DNA from: Callipepla californica brunnescens
Taxonomy: Eukaryota; Chordata; Aves; Galliformes; Odontophoridae
Assembly: GCA_023055505.1 (NCBI GenBank)
Contig: JALIRH010000010.1
Coordinates: 3,845,501 to 3,909,500 of the forward strand
Reading direction: 5' to 3'
Length of the DNA stretch: 64,000 bases
Positions within the stretch are counted from its first letter, which is position 1. The number at the start of each line of letters is the position of its first letter. The translations under genes and the position numbers were made by a program. Positions 57,101 through 64,000 of this stretch are shown one piece after another. The notes under the pieces are model-generated. The model made no database searches. It was not told the DNA's origin and saw nothing but the letters and a program-made list of their open reading frames with translations.

Positions 57101-60100
57101 GATAGTACTGTCTTTCTGCTTTGTAAGTATGTGAATTTATCTCAGCTTTCTAAAGGGAAGGAATTAATGCTTTTTCTACAACAGGCTTGTGAATGTGCTG
57201 TCATCATGCTGTATGTTTCTTACTGAGTTCTTGAATTGCATCTGGAGAGGGAGGGATGGATGTTAACTTCCAAGCTCACACATACTCCTGTGGAAGTTTT
57301 ATGCAAAGTATTAGAGTTTGGGGTTTGAAGAGTTATATCGTGCAGAAATCAGTATCTTATCTATCCAAATACCCAGTCTGTATGTGGATTTGAAAGGACT
57401 GAGCGATGAAATTGAGTGCAAGTTTATACCCTTATGTTTAACTTTGGTAGTCCTCTTTGAAGAATTAGAAACACTCATCCATTTCTCATGTTTATACTTT
57501 CAAGAGAAGTGCACATTTTTGTTTCTGGATGATTTCTGGTGTATTTACATGCTAGGTATTGATGCTTTCTGCTTGATTTTAAAATTTCTATTTTTCTGAG
57601 TAAATATTTAAATTTAATCCTGTTGATGTAAGTGAAGGTTACATAGGATCTCAAACTGCTGGAGACTGTTTTGTAAGCAGTGTGTGGAAGTATTACCTAT
57701 TCTTTTTCAGCCTTGTAATGTTCTGTAAGCACACACAAAATGTTTCTTCTGTGATTGCAATATGTGTCTATGTGCCTACTATGCTAAAAAAGAATGTTTG
57801 AGGAGATGCTAAGGGGAAGGAGATATTTTTCTTGATAAAAGGATTTTTTAATATGGCACAAAAGGCCTTCATGATATTCAGTGTGTGACATCAAGGCTTT
57901 ATCGATTCAAATTTAAGCATGCACTGGGCTTTATTTGTCAGCTAGAAACTGTTTCATTCAAAGGTGGATCAACAAATTATTATGTTAAGTAACCGAGATT
58001 TTTGAAGCTTTGGATGTGGGTCCTAATTTTATATAAAATAAACTTCAGATTTGCCTATCTGCTGCATTCAGCAGAGGATAATAGAACGTGAATGCAGTAA
58101 GTTGCTGCTTAAAACAACTTAAAGATTAGCAGTAGGTTTCTGTTAGTTCTGGGAGTCCTGCTTCTAAGCCTCAGCTGAAAGCTTTCTACTGCTTTAGACG
58201 GCCAGACTGCTCCAGCTGTGACACGATACTCATCCACGTGACTGGCCTGAAATTAGCTGGTGTTAATGCGAAAAACCTCCAGTTGCAGAAACGTCTGGAT
58301 CATTCCCTAAATAGGGTTCCTTATTCAGTGGAGTATTCATTCCACTATTCAGATTTCAAAAATATTTCTGTTAATTGGATGTGACTATCTAGCAAAATAA
58401 TTCATTTATTTATTGTTTTGAAAATGCTTTGCAGCCATAGAAAATACATTAATTTACCTGTCTTGCATGAAAAAGGCCAAAAATGTTTGTATTGTTACAG
58501 TTTATCTGCTGCTTCCAATTAGGGGTTTAATTTGCTTGCTTTTGTTCAATGGTTTACATATTGGATAACATAAAAATCAAAATTTGTTTCCCATCACTCT
58601 GCCTTGAGAGAAAATGCTAATTCTTGCTGTATTCTTAACTGGTGTTTTGATAGCATGTATCACAGCATAGGCGACTGCACAAATCAGCTGCCAGAGTATG
58701 CACTTCTCTCAGCTGTACAGCTGCCTCAGGCATGCTAACTGTAGCTTTATTTTTGTGAGTGCTATGTCAAAACCTTCTATTTATAAACCAAATCGGAAAA
58801 TGCCCTGGAACCATAATTTTTCTTTCAGGCTTTGCTTTCAGTCATCCACAAGTTCAGTATTCTGCATTCATAGATTGGGTTATAAAATTTTATTACTATT
58901 TAGACAAGTTATAGCTTAAATTATTAAGAATTTTGGGATGTGGGTACCAGTCAAATAATTTAATAATATTTATGCTTTCTCCCTGTGAGATGAGATCTAA
59001 AGGATGTTTTCCTTGTCTGGTTAGTGCAACCCAACATTTTTTTTTTTTTTTTTTTTCATTTTTCATCTCTATTTGGTTATTATTCTTGATTGTGTTTTCT
59101 CATGATAAACTAGTTCTGTGCTTGTTTTGAAGGTGGAGAAAGGGAGGCAAGAAGCTTAAAAGCAGCATTTTGTAAATGCTTGCTAATTTAGACTTTAGTT
59201 TAAAATCAACGTACTTACTAATTTTTATTCGTTTGAATAGTCTGGGTGCCAGGCCTAGTCTTCACTAGGTGTTTATGAAATCAGGCCCTGAATGATTTAT
59301 AACTGGTACATAAAAATTGGCAAAAATAAATAGGGGTCCTTGAAAAGTTGAAGATTATTAATCTTCCAGAATACACCGAAGAAACAAACCCTCCAATTCT
59401 TTCCTATTTCAGATTTAAAAAAAGAGATTGCAGGGAGTGACTTCAATAGAGCCTGGTTAATGTGATGGACTTAAGATCTTATTTGTATGAGGCAAACTAC
59501 ATAAACCTCTTGTGGCATCATATTTTAGTCTGTAGGCAACTGCTCTTTTCTCTGTGGAACTGTTTTCTAATATGAGAGTGGTCAGGATAAGGAATGAATG
59601 GCCAACAGCCACCCGTAGGCAGGCGATGTTAAGGGCTTATACAGATGTTTGCTTTACAAAATAATAGTCCTTTCTCACAGGTTCATCTCCCATAACTAAG
59701 CACTTTCTTTAAATATAAATGGCTCTGTGCCATTTTTAGAACAGTTGGATTACTTTGTTACATTATTAACTAGTTTTTATCATTGGGAGGAATGGTTTTA
59801 TAGAAAGGAGAACAAGATCTTACTCATGAGTTATTTTTAAAATGTGTCAGTGTGAATACTTGTGACATGAAGTGCAGTAGAGCTGCTGTTGTATAGATAT
59901 TAAAGGAATTACAGAAACTGCAGATAGGGAGAATTCTTAGGGGGAAAGCTCTGCCCAGATTTGGTCCCTACAATGTACTTTATGTAATGATTTTGAGAGC
60001 AGCTGTTCAGCGGCTCATCGTGAAATTTTCTGTTCCGTTATGTTTCAGGATCCATTGAGTAGACTATAAATCTGAAGCAAGAGGAAAGCTGATATTTGAT

Positions 60101-61730
60101 GCTTAACTTACCAGTAAGCTTTTTCTGTCCTGATTTCAGATGCAGAGTGGCAGTAGGTTATAGGTCATCTCCTCTTCTCCAGCTTCTTCTATTATTTGTT
60201 TTAGGAGCTGCAGGTAGGGAAGCACTGAGTTCCTGTATGTCTTGAAGGCCTGGCAGGAGGAAGGCTCACCTGCAGGGCAGTTGCATGGGGTTGATTGCTG
60301 TGGGTCTCCCTTCCCAAGCTCTCTGTGATTTCCATGGCATATACAAATGTACCTGATCCCCAGCAGTTTCCAAGTCTGAGCAGGGTGAGAGGTAGAGATG
60401 TCTCTGAAATGATGTCTACCTGCTTCTGAGTGGCTCAGCATCTGAAGAGACGTAGGCTTATCTAGAGCTGGAGCTCTGACCTCCCTGGTAGGAAACTGCA
60501 AGCAAGATAGGCGTGTTTGATTTCAGATTGATTAAATCCTTACGTTACATTTCATTGCAAAATCCACTAGCAAATTGAATTATTCTTCTACAGAGTAGAA
60601 CTTATCTGTTATCTTAACTGAAAATACTTTGGTGAAAAGTGGTGTGACAAATGGGAATTGAGGAGATCACTAATTCTCTCCCTCTTAGACCCTAGAGCAT
60701 TACTTTCTCCAAATGAATTTCAGTGTCTTTTCCCCATCTTACAGGCCAGTTTCAGTTTCCTTACTCAGATGGTTAGTCATGTAAGTATTTGCTCATCAAG
60801 TGTGAGTGTCTTGAGGGTGATTTGTGAAATCTCTAAGAACTTGTATTACGTGGACGTATCTCCATGAGTCAGTATGCCTCCAAGTTAAAGTGTATGATTC
60901 AAAAACATAATTGTCTTATTGTTCTGTGGTGTACATACACTTCTCCTTTCTGCACTAAGCAAAATCATATTTTTAATGGAAGACCATGAAATTTCAAAGT
61001 CTTAAATGGATGTATTCTTGCAGTTTATCTAGTAAAGCACTCATCTGACACTGGCAGAGCATATTCAGCAGGTGGCCGGGGAAGGCCTAATCCTTTTTCT
61101 CCTGGCATGTAGTATGCTAATTACTGTTTGCCCTGAGCAGAGGGCCTTCTGAATATTCAGTAAACTTTCATATTTGGACAGAAGTGTCTGCTGGGGAGGG
61201 AGGTGGGAAGATCCCTATGCACAATTGAAGAAAACTATACTGTAAAAAAAATAAATAAAAAATACAGAGAAATCTGTGCTGTCTCTGGAGTTAGTTGGAA
61301 AGGTAACATGACTTGTCAGCATAATTCAAATCCCACTGGGGATTTGTGCTGTATGGAAGTTGGGTTTGGCATGATAAAGAAACTTCCATCAAAACAGTGT
61401 TGATTTTCAGAGGAGGCAGCAAAGGATTTCTTGGTGTCTTTTCATGATAGAGTTCTGTGAAAGACGTGCTATGGGGCTTGCTGAAAGAGCATTTGGCACT
61501 TCTTATCTCATTATTTTCAATTCAATTGAAGTGACAATGTAGCATCACAGCAGAGGATCCAAAAAGAGGTCAGGAAAAAAGGCTGCTTGCCTAACAAGGG
61601 AAAACTGTGTGATGAAACCTGAGACATTCCTCTGTGCACCTGGAGAATTCCCTTTCTTTCTTATCAGTTGAGAGTAGAGGTGCTTTTAATGCTGTTTTGA
61701 AGTCCCATTTTGCATGTGCCTCAATTGCAA
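51101..61730. other. AT-rich intergenic DNA, no gene recognised
   Basis: Downstream of ZDBF2; in human the next gene is ADAM23, on the same strand, but I recognise no ADAM23 exon here. The segment is mostly T-rich. GC-richer blocks at 52340-52600 and 60130-60500 stand out and look like decayed unclassified repeats. The longest open frame (60136-60501 minus, 121 codons) has no recognisable domain. Confidence 0.55.
55121..55180 (+). repeat. 60-nt polypyrimidine tract
   Basis: CTCCTTTTCTTTTCTTTTCT-type sequence followed by long T-runs, with no purine for about 60 nt. It resembles a decayed poly(T)/(CTTTT)n microsatellite. Confidence 0.9.
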
Positions 61731-61739
61731 CAGAGACAT

Positions 61740-62525
61740 GAAGGTAAGAAGCTAAGGGATGGGGAAGACTGAAGGATACTGTGTCCTGAAGACTGCAAGA
61801 TACGGTAGTCATGTTCATGCAGCAGTAAACCAGCTTGGGAGGGTTAGGGGCTGAGCTTCTGGGGATGAGCTCTGCAGAGAAAGACCTGAGTGTCCTGGTG
61901 GACAGCGTGTTGGCTATGAGCCTGCAGTTTGCAGCCAAGAAGGCTGGTGGTGCCCTGAGGTCTGTTAAAGAGCCTGACCAGAAGGTGCAGGGAGATGATA
62001 TTCACCCTCTACTATGCCCTGGGTGAGGTCACATCTGGAATACTGTGCCCACTTCCAGGCTTCTCTGTTCAATAAGACATCTGAAAAAGTTCAGTAGAGG
62101 GTGATGAAGATGAATAAGGGCTTGGAGTGTCCCCAGTATGAGGAAGGACTGAGACCTGGGACTTTTCAGTGTGGAGAAGAGAAGGCTGAGGGGATCAGCA
62201 GATAACTGTTTATAACTATATGAAGTGTGGGTCTCAAGTCAATGAGAGTGGACTCTTTTTGGTAATGTGTAGCAATAAAACAAGGAGCAATGGGCAGAAG
62301 CCAGAGCATGAGAGATTCCATATTAATACAAGGAAGATATTCTTTTCTGTCAGCATGAGAAAGCACTGGATCAGGCTGCTCTGAGAGGCTGTGGAAACTC
62401 CTTCTCTGGAGATATTCAAGACTCACCTGGATGCCTGCCTGCATGACCTGCTATAGAGAACCTGCTTTAGCAGGGAGGTTTATCTTTAGAGGCTCCTTCC
62501 AACTGCTACAATTCTGTGATTCTTC
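61740..62525 (+). mobile_element. CR1 LINE fragment, sense orientation
   Basis: Contains typical CR1 motifs in order: GAAAGACCTGAGTGTCCTGG, ATGAGCCTGCAGTTTGC, GTCACATCTGGAATACTGTG, GGGATCAGCAG, AGATATTCTTTTCTGTCAGC, CTGGATCAGGCTGCTCTGAG and GATATTCAAGACTCACCTGG. It finishes with ACAATTCTGTGATTCTT, the CR1 3' end. It is 5'-truncated, with small insertions and deletions; the left edge is approximate. Any open frames within it are remnants of the CR1 reverse transcriptase region. Confidence 0.92.
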
Positions 62526-64000
62526 TTGTTCTGGATCATGTGGGCAATACTGACCCATTCAGGCCGATGGCAGTGATATATCTGTGCCACATGCATATAG
62601 CAAAACATAGTTAGTAGTCAGCTGGCTATGTATTTGGCACCTTTTGTCACAGCTGTTTTTCAGAGTATGCTCTTAGGCTAGTACTTATACCAAGGAAATA
62701 AATTTCTTCCTTGAGACATGTATCTGAATTTTAGATTTTCCTGTGTCTCCAAGAAAGTTAACATTCAAATTAATGCTCAATTACATTCAAGACAGCAACA
62801 TATTTTTACACTTTTTTGATTATAAGGTTTCAGTTACCATCCCCATGTCTCTCCATACTGGTGATATTTATGAAGAAAAGCTAGAAAGGAAGGTAATCTG
62901 AATATTATTTTTCTATATGTTGAGCTAAGACTATGCTCTGAACCTATGTTATAGACATGAGACAGAAGCATTGTATCCACACTGACTGATATGGCAGGTT
63001 AGACGGTATTTGAACCATGCTTTCATGTGCTTTACATTTCATTTCTACTTACTAAATAGAGCAGTATTATTAAGAACTCTTAGTTGTCATCAAGTTTTGT
63101 ATATCCTTCAGTGGTGGTGTAGATCAAAAGGTTAGATGTAATTAACAGTGCTTCTATATTTGAATTTTGCTTTAGCACATATTAAATTGTGAAGCAAATG
63201 TATTTTCTATCTCTAAGCCAGAATCCAATTGTCACTGTGAATATTAACCTTCACATGTGAAAATGGTGTAAACATGCACTTTTTTTCACATCAGAGTGTG
63301 TGGAAAGTCTGACAAAAATACCAGGATGCTCAGGCAGCTTTTCCTGAGGCCAGTTTGGCTACTGAATTTATGTTGCAGTTGAATGGGCTATGCAGTTGAA
63401 TAAGACTTAGCGTGAACCTTATTCTATGCAGTGTAACTTTATCGCATAGGAAATGGAAGGGAATGCATTTTCTGTTTGGTGCATTTGGTTTGTCCTGCTT
63501 ACTTGACTAAAGAGTCAGCAAATGATCACAGAAAATAGCCTTTTCTCAGAATGAAACATGCGTTACTTCAGTGGTTCAAACCAGTAGTTGAAAAATCACC
63601 CTTATGCTGCTGTCTCTGCTTTGGAATTTTTCATTCACTAAAGGTGGTTTACTCAGTGCTTGGACTTTGTAGAAGTTGCAGTTGTTATTGCCTGCTGTTT
63701 GCCATTTTAATACTATCACATGTCACCTGTTAGAGCTTCTTTGTTGCCTCTTTTCCCTCACACTGCTGGTAGGTTGTATTTCTACTCATAGCAATACTGG
63801 TGGGGTTGGAGTCAGTTGCTCCTGTGCCACATTCTGGTGCTTGGAGCTCAACCAGAGCCATGGTGGGAGCAGCAGAGAGGCAAGCAGGGCCACACAAGCT
63901 GTGGTAGCAAGCTGGCAGTTATCCTTCCTGTACATTCAGAGTGTTCTGCTGTTTAAACATATCACTTTCTCTGTGACCTGGTACTATGAATTAAAAGCAT
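62526..64000. other. Intergenic DNA at the right edge
   Basis: No exon or classified repeat recognised. A GC-richer block at about 63790-63910 has the look of a decayed repeat but matches nothing I can name. Confidence 0.5.

Noticed and set aside
60136..60501. 121-codon minus-strand frame
   Set aside because: No recognised family or splice-site framing; in an unclassified GC-rich block likely of repeat origin.
61591..62444. Open frames of 63-115 codons
   Set aside because: They lie wholly or largely within the CR1 fragment or its immediate flank.

Overview
The window is vertebrate nuclear DNA, almost certainly avian and most likely galliform (chicken-like). Intron-exon structures are vertebrate, the protein sequences are avian-like orthologues of human 2q33.3 genes, and the repeats are CR1 LINEs and a mariner-type (Galluhop-like) element typical of bird genomes. 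Gene order matches the human block NDUFS1 - EEF1B2 - GPR1/CMKLR2 - ZDBF2 (chicken chromosome 7 by known synteny).

Layout. 1-7.33 kb: the 5' eleven coding exons of NDUFS1 on the minus strand, about 413 of roughly 720 residues; the rest lies beyond the left edge. 7.0-8.5 kb: a CpG-island bidirectional promoter shared with EEF1B2, holding a cluster of GGAA/TTCCG (ETS-like) repeats and a TATA/5'TOP-type start. 8.1-11.7 kb: complete EEF1B2 on the plus strand, with a C/D snoRNA (SNORD51, 28S guide visible), an H/ACA snoRNA (SNORA41-like) and an intronic telomeric repeat. 11.7-15 kb: intergenic, with a good CTCF-like motif. 15.0-16.1 kb: the single coding exon of GPR1 (CMKLR2) on the minus strand. 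16-36 kb: GPR1 upstream intron/intergenic sequence with two mariner-derived copies and no convincing gene. 36.0-36.6 kb: a second CpG island, the probable ZDBF2 promoter. 39.5-49 kb: ZDBF2 on the plus strand, two small zinc-finger exons and one very large exon, followed by a 3'UTR with several AATAAA signals. 51-64 kb: AT-rich intergenic DNA with a CR1 fragment and unclassified GC-richer blocks.

Functionally the left half is housekeeping: NDUFS1 is the 75-kDa iron-sulfur subunit of complex I, EEF1B2 the nucleotide exchange factor for eEF1A, and the two intronic snoRNAs modify RNA. The right half carries a chemerin-receptor-family GPCR and the DBF4-type zinc finger gene ZDBF2; these two are imprinted in mammals. 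The most interesting points are a 48-residue in-frame upstream extension of ZDBF2 across spliced microexons, with a possible overlapping uORF; the repeated TTCCG promoter module; the telomeric repeat just downstream of the EEF1B2 start; and the CTCF-like site between EEF1B2 and GPR1.
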